Shown: positions 43,955-54,741 of the stretch, piece after piece
Layout of the letters: each line of letters begins with the position of its first letter
Position numbering within the stretch: position 1 is the first letter of the stretch
Origin: Betaproteobacteria bacterium HGW-Betaproteobacteria-11
GTDB taxonomy: Bacteria > Pseudomonadota > Gammaproteobacteria > Burkholderiales > Rhodocyclaceae
DNA: 64,000 nt
Direction: 5' to 3'
Assembly: GCA_002842395.1 (NCBI GenBank)
Contig: PHCV01000001.1
Location: forward strand, 310,001 to 374,000
Made by a program: the position numbers and the translations under genes
The notes under the pieces: model-generated
What the model was told of the DNA's origin: nothing
Seen by the model: the letters and a program-made list of their open reading frames with translations, nothing else
Database searches by the model: none

Positions 43955-45343
43955 ATGGCCGATGACAGTTCGATTTTCGATCCCGCGCTGATCCGTCGTT
44001 TCGACGTGAACGGCCCGCGGTATACCTCCTACCCGACTGCAGATCGGTTCGTCGAAGGTTTTACCGCCGACGATTACAAGCACTGGCTCGGTCGCCGCAC
44101 GGTGGGCCGGCTCAGCCGGCCACTCTCGCTCTACGTGCACATTCCGTTTTGCAACACGATCTGCTACTACTGCGCCTGCAACAAGATCATCACCAAGGAT
44201 CACGGCCGCTCGGCCAAATACATCCGCTATCTGGGGCGGGAGATCGATCAGGTGGTGGCGGCGCTCGATGGCAGCCGCGAAGTCGTGCAACTGCATCTGG
44301 GCGGCGGCACGCCGACCTTTCTGGCCGACGACGAGTTGCGCCGGCTGATGGAGAAAATCACGACCAGCTTCGATCTGCTGCCCGACGGCGAGTATTCGAT
44401 CGAGGTCGATCCGCGCAAGGTGAATCGGCAGACGGTGAGCCTGCTCGCCGAGCTGGGCTTCAATCGCATGAGTATCGGCGTCCAGGATTTTGCTTCCGAG
44501 GTGCAGCGGGCGGTCAATCGGATCCAGAGCCTGGAGGAGACGCGCGAAGTGCTCGAGGCGGCGCGCGAGGCTGGCTTCAAGTCGATTTCTGTCGATCTCA
44601 TCTACGGCCTGCCGAAACAGAACGAAGCCAGTTTCGAGCGCACGCTGGATACGGTCATTGCCCTCGATCCCGATCGTCTCTCGATCTACAACTACGCCCA
44701 TCTGCCGAGTCTGGCCAAACCGCAGCGGCGCATCAGCGAAGCCGATCTGCCCTCGCCGGAGGTGCGCCTTTCGATCCTGCAGCTCGCGGTGCGCCGCCTG
44801 CAGGAAGCTGGCTACGTCTTCATCGGCATGGATCATTTCGCCAAGCCCGGCGACGAACTGGCCATCGCCCAGCGGCGCGGCCGCCTGCATCGCAATTTCC
44901 AGGGCTATTCGACGCATGCCGAGGCCGATCTCTTGGCCTTCGGCGTTTCCGCGATCGGCAAGATCGGGCCGAGCTACGTGCAGAACGTGAAGACGCTCGA
45001 CGACTACTACGCCCGCCTCGATGCCGGTGATTTGCCCGTCATGCGCGGCATCGAGCTGACCGCCGACGATCTTTTGCGGCGCGAGATCATCCAGGCCCTG
45101 ATGTGCCACTTCACGCTCTCCATCGAAGCCCTCGAGGTCGCCCATTTGATCGATTTCAAGACTTATTTTGCCGCCGAGATCGAAGCCCTCGGCGAGATGG
45201 AAGCCGCCGGATTGCTCAGCGTCGATCCGCAATGGATCACCATCCACCCGCGTGGCCGTTTCCTGGTGCGTGCCATCGCCATGGTTTTCGACCGCTATCT
45301 GCACACGGCGCAGCAGCACGCCCGCTATTCAAAAGTGATTTGA
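43955..45343 (+). CDS. hemN: Oxygen-independent coproporphyrinogen III dehydrogenase
   Basis: Radical-SAM enzyme of anaerobic heme synthesis. The 462 residues include the cluster motif CNTICYYCAC in HIPFCNTICYYCACNKII, LGGGTPTFL, and GLPKQNEASFERTLD. ATG 43955 (MADDSSIFDP) suits the family N-terminus. FNR control is usual for hemN. The stop overlaps the next start (TGATG). Confidence 0.95.
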   Translation: MADDSSIFDPALIRRFDVNGPRYTSYPTADRFVEGFTADDYKHWLGRRTVGRLSRPLSLYVHIPFCNTICYYCACNKIITKDHGRSAKYIRYLGREIDQVVAALDGSREVVQLHLGGGTPTFLADDELRRLMEKITTSFDLLPDGEYSIEVDPRKVNRQTVSLLAELGFNRMSIGVQDFASEVQRAVNRIQSLEETREVLEAAREAGFKSISVDLIYGLPKQNEASFERTLDTVIALDPDRLSIYNYAHLPSLAKPQRRISEADLPSPEVRLSILQLAVRRLQEAGYVFIGMDHFAKPGDELAIAQRRGRLHRNFQGYSTHAEADLLAFGVSAIGKIGPSYVQNVKTLDDYYARLDAGDLPVMRGIELTADDLLRREIIQALMCHFTLSIEALEVAHLIDFKTYFAAEIEALGEMEAAGLLSVDPQWITIHPRGRFLVRAIAMVFDRYLHTAQQHARYSKVI

Positions 45344-46062
45344 TGCCGGATGGCGGTTTCCTTGCGGTTTTCCTGGTCGGCCTGCTCGGCGGCGTGCATT
45401 GTGCCGGCATGTGCGGTGGCATTGTCTCGGCGCTGACCCTGCAAATTCCCGGCCAGGCGGCCGCCTTGCGCCAGCCGGCCTGGGCGATTCACCTGGCCTA
45501 CAACCTCGGCCGCATCAGCAGCTATACCGCCGCCGGCGCCGTTCTGGGAGCGCTGGGCGGCCTCGGCCTGATGCTCGACTATGCCCTGCCGGTGCAAATA
45601 ACGCTGTATCTCGCCGCCAACCTGATGATGGCGGCGCTCGGCCTGTACCTGCTCGGCCTGACGCGGACGCTGGCCTTCACCGAACGCGCCGGCCAATGGC
45701 TGTGGCGCCGGGTGCAACCGGCCACCCGGCGTTTCCTGCCGGTGCGCGGCGTGGCCCAGGCCTTTCCGCTCGGCCTGCTCTGGGGCTGGCTGCCCTGCGG
45801 CCTGGTGTATAGCGTGCTGACGCTGACGCTGCTCACCGGCAGCGCCTGGCGCGGCGCTCTGGTGATGCTGGCCTTTGGCCTCGGCACCTTGCCCAACCTG
45901 ATGCTCGCCGGCCTGCTGCTGGTGCGCTTCCGGCGCTTTGTGCAAGCGCGCGCCCTGCGTCTGGCCAGTGGCTTGCTGGTGCTCGGCTTCGGTCTGTGGG
46001 GGCTGTTGAACGCGACCACACTCGGTGGCCGGCTGTGGCAGGGCGTGGTCTGTCATGTCTGA
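45343..46062 (+). CDS. TauE/SafE-like membrane protein with HCxGMCGG motif
   Basis: A 239-residue protein with six helices. The first contains GGVHCAGMCGGIVSAL, and a later one GLLWGWLPCGLVYSVL. These Cys/His residues mark the subgroup associated with cbb3 oxidase maturation and copper handling. It is translationally coupled to hemN. The substrate is unknown; a copper role is inferred from family context. Confidence 0.85.
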   Translation: MPDGGFLAVFLVGLLGGVHCAGMCGGIVSALTLQIPGQAAALRQPAWAIHLAYNLGRISSYTAAGAVLGALGGLGLMLDYALPVQITLYLAANLMMAALGLYLLGLTRTLAFTERAGQWLWRRVQPATRRFLPVRGVAQAFPLGLLWGWLPCGLVYSVLTLTLLTGSAWRGALVMLAFGLGTLPNLMLAGLLLVRFRRFVQARALRLASGLLVLGFGLWGLLNATTLGGRLWQGVVCHV

Positions 46063-46071
46063 GACACGGTC

Positions 46072-46159
46072 AAAAACTCGGCGCTGATGAAGCAACTGCG
46101 CTACAAGGCGGTCGAGCAAGAAACGCTCTCCTCGCCGTAGCGGATGGCGAGACGGCGAT
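46072..46159 (+). repeat. Dispersed repeat, long form, intergenic
   Basis: An 88-bp copy matching 3222-3309 at 84 of 88 positions. It is between genes here, yet the frame used in IleS stays open through it. It contains CTCGCC ... GGCGAG, a possible 6-bp hairpin. Confidence 0.85.
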
Positions 46160-46249
46160 TCCATCCTTTCATGGCGACTGGTGCATTGCAGGACGGCCGA
46201 CAACGGCGGATAATCAGCGCTCCCTAATGTTCCTCTTTTGGAGAAAATC

Positions 46250-46627
46250 ATGACCACACCGCATGAACTGGTGCTCGAAGCGAAAGCGCAAATCAAGGAA
46301 GTCTCGCTCGACGAGGCGCAGCAGGCTTTGGGGCGCAGCGTCGTGATCGACGTGCGCGAGCCCGAGGAAATCGCCCTCGGCCATCTGCCCGGCGCGCTGT
46401 GCGTCCCGCGCGGCGTGCTCGAATTCAAGATTGGTACCCTGCCGCAGACTCAGGACAGGGCCACTCCGATCCTGCTCTATTGCCGCTCCGGTGGCCGCTC
46501 GGCGCTGGCCGCGGTGCAGTTGCAACGGCTCGGCTATGCCGATGTCGTTTCGATGGCCGGCGGTTTCGATGCCTGGAACGCGGCCGGTCGTCCGGCCGAC
46601 AAGCCGGCGCCGCTCAGCTTTCAGTAG
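46250..46627 (+). CDS. Rhodanese-domain protein
   Basis: A 125-residue single rhodanese domain with VVIDVREPEEIALGHLPGA and the active-site loop YCRSGGRSALA. Probably sulfurtransferase or thiol carrier. TTGGAG precedes ATG 46250. copA begins 3 bases after its stop, so it is likely co-transcribed with the copper genes. Confidence 0.9.
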   Translation: MTTPHELVLEAKAQIKEVSLDEAQQALGRSVVIDVREPEEIALGHLPGALCVPRGVLEFKIGTLPQTQDRATPILLYCRSGGRSALAAVQLQRLGYADVVSMAGGFDAWNAAGRPADKPAPLSFQ

Positions 46628-46630
46628 GCG

Positions 46631-48838
<2,208 letters not shown>

Positions 48839-48840
48839 CG

Positions 48841-49047
48841 ATGGAAACGATGACGATCAAGGTTGGCGGCATGACCTGCGGTGGCTGCGTGGCCAGCGTC
48901 ACGCGCGTGCTGGTGGCGCTCGACGGCGTAGCCGAGGCCAGCGTTTCGCTTGAGCGGAACGAGGCCGTGGTGAAGATCGATCCGGCAAAAGTGAATCGCG
49001 CCCAGCTCGCGGCGGCGATCGAGGGCGCTGGATTCGATACGGCCTGA
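48841..49047 (+). CDS. copZ: CopZ-like copper chaperone
   Basis: A 68-residue HMA domain with GMTCGGCVASVTRVL. It delivers Cu(I) to CopA by analogy with known CopZ proteins. Immediately after copA and convergent with the next gene, whose stop is 1 base away. Confidence 0.9.
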   Translation: METMTIKVGGMTCGGCVASVTRVLVALDGVAEASVSLERNEAVVKIDPAKVNRAQLAAAIEGAGFDTA

Positions 49048-49048
49048 G

Positions 49049-49531
49049 TCAGTGCCTGGCGCCATGGGCCACCTTTGAAAAGTCGGCGCTGGCGTGACGG
49101 CGACGACGGCCGAGGATGATGTGCAGCGGCAACAGAAAAACCAGCATGCCACCGATGATCTGATGCACGAAGCTGTTGGCATTGTGCCAGTCGTCGGCTG
49201 CCGGGTAATACAGCAGCAGGCCGCTGGCGGCGAGCAAGAAAAGTGCGGCGGAGAGCGCCGTGCCGCTGCCGCGGTTGCGCCGCGCCTTCCAGGCGCCCCA
49301 CTGGTGTTGCGGAAACAGCGAACCGGCCAGCCACAGCAACAGATACGCCCCGCACCCATGCACCACCAGCAACCGATGGCGCCAGAGGCGTAGCGGATCC
49401 GAGAAGTCTTCCGCATCGAGCGAGAAGCCGAGGGCGATCCAGCCCAGGCCGCTGAGGGCGACGAGGCCGACCGCCGCATAAATCAGTCGCCGGTAGTTCT
49501 GGCTGATCGAGAGGCCGCGAATCAGGCTCAC
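49049..49531 (-). CDS. Four-helix membrane protein, possible b-type cytochrome
   Basis: 160 residues from GTG 49531 (overlapping the upstream stop). Helices around LIYAAVGLVALSGLGWIALGF, HRLLVVHGCGAYLLLWLAGSLF, GTALSAALFLLAASGLLLYY and SFVHQIIGGMLVFLLPLHIILG carry His residues suitable for heme ligation. Its last residues (RHASADFSKV) are encoded in a copy of the dispersed repeat. Paired with the FMN-binding protein upstream; a periplasmic flavin-to-membrane electron path is inferred. Confidence 0.7.
   Translation of the reverse strand: MSLIRGLSISQNYRRLIYAAVGLVALSGLGWIALGFSLDAEDFSDPLRLWRHRLLVVHGCGAYLLLWLAGSLFPQHQWGAWKARRNRGSGTALSAALFLLAASGLLLYYPAADDWHNANSFVHQIIGGMLVFLLPLHIILGRRRRHASADFSKVAHGARH
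49078..49104 (+). repeat. Dispersed repeat, short form, in the 3' end of a membrane-protein gene
   Basis: AAAAGTCGGCGCTGGCGTGA then CGGCGA. Read on the minus strand as RRHASADFS at the protein C-terminus. Confidence 0.72.
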
Positions 49532-50067
49532 GGCGGAGATGCCTTTTGCATCGCCTGCGGATGCAGCCACAAGGCCAGCTTTGCCAGCCGGGTCATCGCC
49601 CGCACCGACAGCGTGGCACCAGAAATGCCGTCGATGGCGCGGTCGAGCTGCTGCTCGCCACTCAAGCCGGCGCCGGCGAACTGGCGCAGGAAGTTCGGGC
49701 TTTGCACTTCCCAGCCGCGGCTCTCCCTATAAGCCAGCACGCGCATCCGTTCGATGCGTCCGTCATCGACGACGACGCCGACCGTGATCGGCATCTCCTT
49801 GCCGATTTCATCCAGCACCCAGGCCGTGCGCCGACCCGACCGCCAGTAGCGCAGGCGCGCGGCCGGGTAGTCATGGCCGAGCAACGCGCGCACCGCCGGC
49901 TTGTGTTCCGCGGTCAGCCAGAGGCTGCTGCTGGGCGGTGGCTGGGTGAAGGCCTCCGTCAGAAAGCGCTGTGTTTCCGCTTCGAGATCCGCCGTCTGCG
50001 CCCGGGACGGGGCGAGCAGGCAGAACAGAAACAGCAGGCGCACAAGCTTTCGCGTGAGGTGAAACAT
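49528..50067 (-). CDS. FMN-binding domain protein, exported
   Basis: 179 residues with a signal peptide (KLVRLLFLFCLLAPSRA) and a C-terminal FMN-binding domain ending in DRAIDGISGATLSVRAM. SGATLS matches the ApbE flavinylation motif (S/T-GA-S/T), where the Thr carries FMN by a phosphoester. ATG 50067 is the first start that gives the signal peptide; the upstream open frame overlaps the porin. It shares an operon with the membrane protein downstream. Confidence 0.85.
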   Translation of the reverse strand: MFHLTRKLVRLLFLFCLLAPSRAQTADLEAETQRFLTEAFTQPPPSSSLWLTAEHKPAVRALLGHDYPAARLRYWRSGRRTAWVLDEIGKEMPITVGVVVDDGRIERMRVLAYRESRGWEVQSPNFLRQFAGAGLSGEQQLDRAIDGISGATLSVRAMTRLAKLALWLHPQAMQKASPP

Positions 50068-50169
50068 GCGCGGGAGCGCGCGGGGTGATTTCGAGCGTGG
50101 CGAGCAAACTTTGGCCTCCCGCCCTGGGGCGGGGGGCAGGGGGTGGGAGGACATGGGCAAGCCCCTGGC

Positions 50170-50205
50170 TTTCATGAGCGGGGGCGTAACCCGCGCATCA
50201 TGAAA
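50170..50205 (-). promoter_or_regulatory. Palindromic element upstream of the FMN-binding gene (element 2)
   Basis: TTTCATGA-GCGGG ... CCCGC ... TCATGAAA, between the porin stop and the FMN gene. Minus-strand downstream sequence is C-rich with a second hairpin near 50124-50149, echoing the layout before dnr. It could also serve as a porin terminator, but lacks a T-tract. Confidence 0.5.
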
Positions 50206-50206
50206 A

Positions 50207-51460
50207 TCAGAAGCGGTAACCGATGCCGACATTGAAACCATTGAATTCATCCTTGCCCATGGGCGCCTTTTGTCGTTGCAGGTCGAATTTGACCACGACA
50301 TCGGGGTGTGGCCAGTAATTCACGCCGGCATCGAACTGGCGGTAGCTGCTATCGACCCCGTCGCCGCCGCCGGCCTGATTGTCCCAGCGGTTGTAGCGGG
50401 CGAACAGCCCCCAGGCGTCGTTCAGCTTGAACGAGGGTTCGACATACCAGCCGTTCTGCCGGTCGGCGCCGACTGCCTTGGGCCCGCTGCCATCGAGACG
50501 CCAGCCGGCATACAGCGCCCTGAGACCGAAGCGTCCCTGGTTGACGATGGCATGGGTTTCGAGCAGTTTTGCGCCACCGGCGGTCGCGTCGTTGCCCTGA
50601 GTGACGTCGGACTGATACTGCACCGTGCCGGCCAGTTCGACGCCCGGCAGACCCGCCCATTTCAGACGTGCGGTGTAGGCCGGATTCTTGGCTTGGGTGC
50701 CTTCGCGGAGGGCCTGGCGGGCGGCGCGTACGGCGTACTTGTCAGCCGCATCCGCCTTCATGCCGGTGGTTACGGCGCCATCGAGCGTGAAGCCGTTGCC
50801 CAGGCGGGCGGTCAGTCCGACGCCGCCTTCCCACCAGGTGGTTGGAATGATCTTGTTTTCGACCGGATTGCGCTCGACGCCGTAGAAGGTGTTGGGTTCG
50901 TGGGTTTCGTTGAGGATGCCGGCCGGTATGAGGAAGTTGCCAGCTTTGACCGAGAGGTTGTCGGTGAGCATGAAATCCAGATAGGCCTGTTCGAGCTCCA
51001 CCGCGCCCTTGCCGCCTTCGACCGTATTGTGCTCGACTTCCAGCTCGGAGAAGAAGCGTAGCCGGTCGTTGAACTGGTGGCCCATGAAAATGACGAAACG
51101 ATGGAAGTCCATCTCCTTTTTGTCGGCGCCGCCAGGCTTGTCGTTCTTGAGTTGATTCAGATGCAGTTCGCCATAGCCGCCGAACTGCGTCGCGTCGGCC
51201 CAGCTGGCCTTGCTGGTGATGCCCTGGCTGGCGATTTTTTCGACCTGTTCGCCGGCGGCATCGGCTTTCTGGTCGGTCTGCTTCAGTTGCTGTTTCAGAC
51301 TGTGATTTTCGCTCTCGATCTGCGCCAGGCGGGCTTCGAGCGCCTTCAGGCGATCCTCGACGCTGCTTCCGACGGCGAAGGCGGGCATGGCCAATGCGCC
51401 ATAAACAGCCAGGGCCAGGGTGGTGCGAACGAAACGGGGGTGCGGCAAGCGATAAGACAT
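50207..51460 (-). CDS. Outer-membrane porin with N-terminal coiled coil
   Basis: 417 residues: signal peptide (TTLALAVYGALAMPAFA), a coiled coil (SVEDRLKALEARLAQIESENHSLKQQLKQ) likely to tether to peptidoglycan or trimerise, then beta-barrel repeats and a terminal aromatic residue in GIGYRF. Resembles the phosphate-selective porin O/P or carbohydrate porin superfamily; the substrate is not determinable. Confidence 0.85.
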   Translation of the reverse strand: MSYRLPHPRFVRTTLALAVYGALAMPAFAVGSSVEDRLKALEARLAQIESENHSLKQQLKQTDQKADAAGEQVEKIASQGITSKASWADATQFGGYGELHLNQLKNDKPGGADKKEMDFHRFVIFMGHQFNDRLRFFSELEVEHNTVEGGKGAVELEQAYLDFMLTDNLSVKAGNFLIPAGILNETHEPNTFYGVERNPVENKIIPTTWWEGGVGLTARLGNGFTLDGAVTTGMKADAADKYAVRAARQALREGTQAKNPAYTARLKWAGLPGVELAGTVQYQSDVTQGNDATAGGAKLLETHAIVNQGRFGLRALYAGWRLDGSGPKAVGADRQNGWYVEPSFKLNDAWGLFARYNRWDNQAGGGDGVDSSYRQFDAGVNYWPHPDVVVKFDLQRQKAPMGKDEFNGFNVGIGYRF

Positions 51461-51530
51461 GGCAATTCTCCTTGGGAAATGTGGCTGGCTGGGGAATCAC
51501 CTGGCTTGCCGGATTGATGAAAAGAGTGTG

Positions 51531-51779
51531 TCAGGCGGGCGCGGGCTCCTTGGCGGTGTCGACCAGGACGGCCGCGGCGATGACATCTTCGAGCGCCAGC
51601 TCGGCGTGTTCGACGCTGATCCGCGTCACCGGTTTCTGCGCCAGCAGGGTGATCGGCGTGCCGGGGGTCAGCCCCCAGGCCGAGAGATGGCCGCGCAGGT
51701 CGGGCGCCAGCGTGCTCTGGAAACCGCGCACGATCAGCCGGGCGCCGGGCGGGAAGTCGCGCAGGGTCTTTGTCGTCAT
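51531..51779 (-). CDS. feoA: FeoA, ferrous iron transport accessory
   Basis: An 82-residue SH3-like protein (LRDFPPGARLIVRGFQ ... HLSAWGLTPGTPITLLAQKP). Partner of FeoB. ATG 51779 overlaps the feoB stop. The order hemP-feoB-feoA is reversed from the usual feoA-feoB. Confidence 0.88.
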   Translation of the reverse strand: MTTKTLRDFPPGARLIVRGFQSTLAPDLRGHLSAWGLTPGTPITLLAQKPVTRISVEHAELALEDVIAAAVLVDTAKEPAPA

Positions 51780-53698
51780 CAGGCAAAGCCCACGAACAGC
51801 AGGGCGCGGTGCAGCAGGCCGCCGATCAGGAAGGCCAGCGGAATGATCAGGCCGGTCATGATGGCCGCGGTCTTCAGACCCTGCTCCTTGATGATCATCA
51901 GTGTGCTGGCGATGCAGGGGACGAAGATGGTCAGCGTTACCAGTCCGACCAGGCCCTGTTCCGGCGACAGTGCGCTGCCCAGCGCGAACAGCCCGGTGGC
52001 GCCGAAATCGCGGCGCAGGAAGCCCATCAACAGCGCGGCGGAGGCCTCCTTCGGCAAGCCGAGCCAGCCGGTGACCAGCGGCTCGCCGGCCTGAATCAGC
52101 CAGGGTAGGAAACCGAGGCGGTCGAGCACGAACATCAACGCGGCGCCGATCAGGAACAGTGGGATGACTTCTTCCAGATACCATTTCAGCCGTGACCAGG
52201 TCTTCTTGGCGACATTGCCGGCGACGGGCAGACGCATCGGCGGCAGCTCGGTCATCAGCGGGATGCGTTTGCCCTTGACCAGCTTGCCGGAGAGCCAGCC
52301 GACGGTGAACAGCACGCCGATCACCACGCCCAGCCAGATCAGGAAGGCTCCCGTGCCATAGCTCGCCAGCATGCCCATGACGACGCCGAGCTGGGCCGAG
52401 CAGGGGATGGCCAGTGCCAGCAGGAAGGTGACGATCAGCCGCTCGCGCGGCGTGTGCAGGATGCGCGTGGTGAGGGTGGCCATGGTCACGCAACCCAGGC
52501 CCAGCACCATCGGCAGCACGGCGCGGCCATTCAGACCCAGTGTCTTGAAGGCGCGGTTGGAGAGCACCGAAAGGCGGGCGAAGTAGCCGGAGTCCTCGAG
52601 GATGCCGAAGGCGATGAAAAACGTGGTGACGATGGGCAGGATCAACGCCAGCGCATAGGTCATGCCCATGGTCCACAAGCCGTAGGGGCCGACCAGAAAG
52701 TCCTGCAGCCAGTGCCATGGAATCCAGGTGGTGACCAGCGCGTGAAACCACGGATTGATGACGCCCTCGAAGAGTTGTTTCTCCAGCAGATCGACCAGAT
52801 ATTTGGCGCCGAACTGACCGACGAAGGCATACACGCCGTAGAGTACCAGCGCCAGCAGCGGCCAGCCCCAGGTGCGATGCACCGACCACTGGCCGAGGCG
52901 CTGCACGAAACCATGGCCGACGCTGCCGGCATCCTTGACCACGCGGTGGACGATGGCCTCGGCGGCGGTGATGCGGGCGCGTTGCAGAACCTCGGCGAGA
53001 GGCTCGGTGAACTCGTCCTGCAGCCGCTCGCGCCGGGCGGCGAGGGCGAACAGGTCGGTCCCCTGTGCCGCCAGCCATTCCTCGGTGGCCCGATCGCCGG
53101 CGAGGTAGAGCAGGGCGACGACCCGCGGCGAGAGATGGGCGATGGGCAGCAGTAGCGCCAGATCGTCGATCGCCGCCTCGATCGGGTCGGCGTAGGTGAG
53201 GCGGAAAACCGGTACCCGGGCATCGGCAATCGCCCGCGCCAGTGCCGTCATGCCTTCATTGCCGGTGGCGACGGTGGGCACCACGGCGAGCCCGAGTTCG
53301 ACCGCCAGCCTGGCCGGATCGAAGGCCATGCCGCGTGCCTTGGCCTCGTCCATCATGTTGAGCGCCAACACCATCGGCACGCCGGCTTCGGCCAGCAGCA
53401 GCGCCAATTGCACTGTGCGGCGCAGGTTCTTGGCATCGCCGACCTGGACCAGCGCCCGCAGCTTTTCGTTGAGCAGGATCCGCGCCGTGGCCTGCTCGTC
53501 TTCGCTGCGTGCCGGCAGTGTCAGCACGCCGGGCGTATCCAGCACTTCGACACCGGGCTGGGCGCGCGAAAGGCCGCGTGATACTTCGATGGTGGTGCCG
53601 GGGTAATTCGCGACGTTGACGTAACGCCCGGTCAGGCGGTGAAAAATCACCGATTTGCCGACATTGGGCTGGCCGACGAGGGCGATCGAGGCGTTCAT
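51779..53698 (-). CDS. feoB: FeoB, ferrous iron transporter
   Basis: A 639-residue protein with an N-terminal G domain (G1 GQPNVGKS, G3 DTPG, G4 NMMD) and a membrane part with two Gate regions (FGILEDSGYFARLSVLSN, LGLGCVTMA, AIPCSAQLGV, FVPCIASTLMI). Shorter than the 770-residue E. coli protein; this short class is common in betaproteobacteria. It imports Fe(II) at low oxygen. Confidence 0.92.
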   Translation of the reverse strand: MNASIALVGQPNVGKSVIFHRLTGRYVNVANYPGTTIEVSRGLSRAQPGVEVLDTPGVLTLPARSEDEQATARILLNEKLRALVQVGDAKNLRRTVQLALLLAEAGVPMVLALNMMDEAKARGMAFDPARLAVELGLAVVPTVATGNEGMTALARAIADARVPVFRLTYADPIEAAIDDLALLLPIAHLSPRVVALLYLAGDRATEEWLAAQGTDLFALAARRERLQDEFTEPLAEVLQRARITAAEAIVHRVVKDAGSVGHGFVQRLGQWSVHRTWGWPLLALVLYGVYAFVGQFGAKYLVDLLEKQLFEGVINPWFHALVTTWIPWHWLQDFLVGPYGLWTMGMTYALALILPIVTTFFIAFGILEDSGYFARLSVLSNRAFKTLGLNGRAVLPMVLGLGCVTMATLTTRILHTPRERLIVTFLLALAIPCSAQLGVVMGMLASYGTGAFLIWLGVVIGVLFTVGWLSGKLVKGKRIPLMTELPPMRLPVAGNVAKKTWSRLKWYLEEVIPLFLIGAALMFVLDRLGFLPWLIQAGEPLVTGWLGLPKEASAALLMGFLRRDFGATGLFALGSALSPEQGLVGLVTLTIFVPCIASTLMIIKEQGLKTAAIMTGLIIPLAFLIGGLLHRALLFVGFA

Positions 53699-53735
53699 GG
53701 CTGCTGGGGAAGGGGTGGCAATGTTATGAGAAGGG

Positions 53736-53915
53736 TTATTTTGTCAGAATCAGCTTGCCCTGCTTGGTCCGCCGCAAGCGATAGGTCTCGCCGGCATGCA
53801 GGATTTCAATTTCCTGATGACGGCCGAGCAAAGCCACACTCTCGATCCGCGGCAGTGGCTGTGGTAGTGGCGGGCAAGACGGGCGGGCGAGAGGCATGGA
53901 AGCAGTGGTTTTCAT
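53736..53915 (-). CDS. hemP: HemP, hemin uptake-type small protein
   Basis: A 59-residue protein: RIESVALLGRHQEIEILHAGETYRLRRTKQGKLILTK is the HemP signature. Role in heme or iron uptake is inferred from family and Fur control. First gene before feoB; 37 bases separate it from feoB. Confidence 0.85.
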   Translation of the reverse strand: MKTTASMPLARPSCPPLPQPLPRIESVALLGRHQEIEILHAGETYRLRRTKQGKLILTK

Positions 53916-53943
53916 AGGTCGAACGACATGATTTGATTGCTTA

Positions 53944-53958
53944 TGAGAATCATTCTCA
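53944..53958. promoter_or_regulatory. Fur box upstream of hemP-feoBA
   Basis: TGAGAAT-C-ATTCTCA, a perfect 7-1-7 Fur dyad, 28 bases before the hemP ATG. Predicts iron repression of hemP-feoB-feoA. Confidence 0.85.
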
Positions 53959-54115
53959 CCTAAACTCCAACCGGTGTCAACCAATCCAGGTACTTCTACC
54001 TGCGGACATTCCGTGGCAGACCAGGCCGCAGAAATCGACGAACACCGTTCGGCATTGCGTTTTCAGCGACGGGCCGGGGCACGATATAATTTCCGTTTTA
54101 TAGCAAGGAGTGGTC

Positions 54116-54664
54116 ATGGGTCTTGATCGAGTTCCATCTGGCAAGGATTTACCCAATGATTTCAATGTCATCATCGAGATTCCGATGCGTTCGGACCCGG
54201 TCAAGTATGAAGTGGACAAGGCTTCCGGGGCGATTTTTGTCGATCGCTTCATGTCTACGGCGATGAACTATCCTTGCAACTACGGTTACATCCCACACAC
54301 GATTTCCGGTGATGGCGATCCGGTCGACGTCCTCGTGGTTTCGCAGTTCGCCCTGTCGCCAGGCGTCGTGGTGCGCTGCCGGCCGGTGGGCATGCTGAAG
54401 ATGATCGACGAGGCGGGCGAAGATGCCAAGCTGATCGCCGTCCCGGTAGACAAGCTGACGCCGCTGTATCGGAATGTGGAAACCCCGCGCGATCTGCCGC
54501 AGGGTCTGCTCGATCAGATCGCCCATTTCTTCGAGCATTACAAGGACCTCGAGCCGGGCAAGTTCGTCAAGATACAGGGCTGGGTTGGCCTCGAGGAAGC
54601 CAAGCGGGAAATCATGGACGGTGTCGCCGCCTATGACGCCGCCAAGGACAAGCCGGCGTATTGA
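54116..54664 (+). CDS. ppa: Inorganic pyrophosphatase (family I)
   Basis: 182 residues with [22 protein letters not shown] and the metal-binding DGDPVDVLV. Hydrolyses PPi. AAGGAG lies 5 bases before ATG 54116 (GTG 54110 lies within that site), and TATAAT at 54085-54090 is the likely -10. Confidence 0.95.
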   Translation: MGLDRVPSGKDLPNDFNVIIEIPMRSDPVKYEVDKASGAIFVDRFMSTAMNYPCNYGYIPHTISGDGDPVDVLVVSQFALSPGVVVRCRPVGMLKMIDEAGEDAKLIAVPVDKLTPLYRNVETPRDLPQGLLDQIAHFFEHYKDLEPGKFVKIQGWVGLEEAKREIMDGVAAYDAAKDKPAY

Positions 54665-54687
54665 TCGTTGCTTCGGCTTTCCCGGAG

Positions 54688-54712
54688 AGCCCGCCCCGCG
54701 CGGGCTTTTTTT
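54688..54712 (+). terminator. Terminator after ppa
   Basis: Stem AGCCCGC/GCGGGCT with a 5-base loop, followed by seven T residues. Confidence 0.88.
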
Positions 54713-54741
54713 CATGACCGGTAACCGACTATAGTTCGTTC

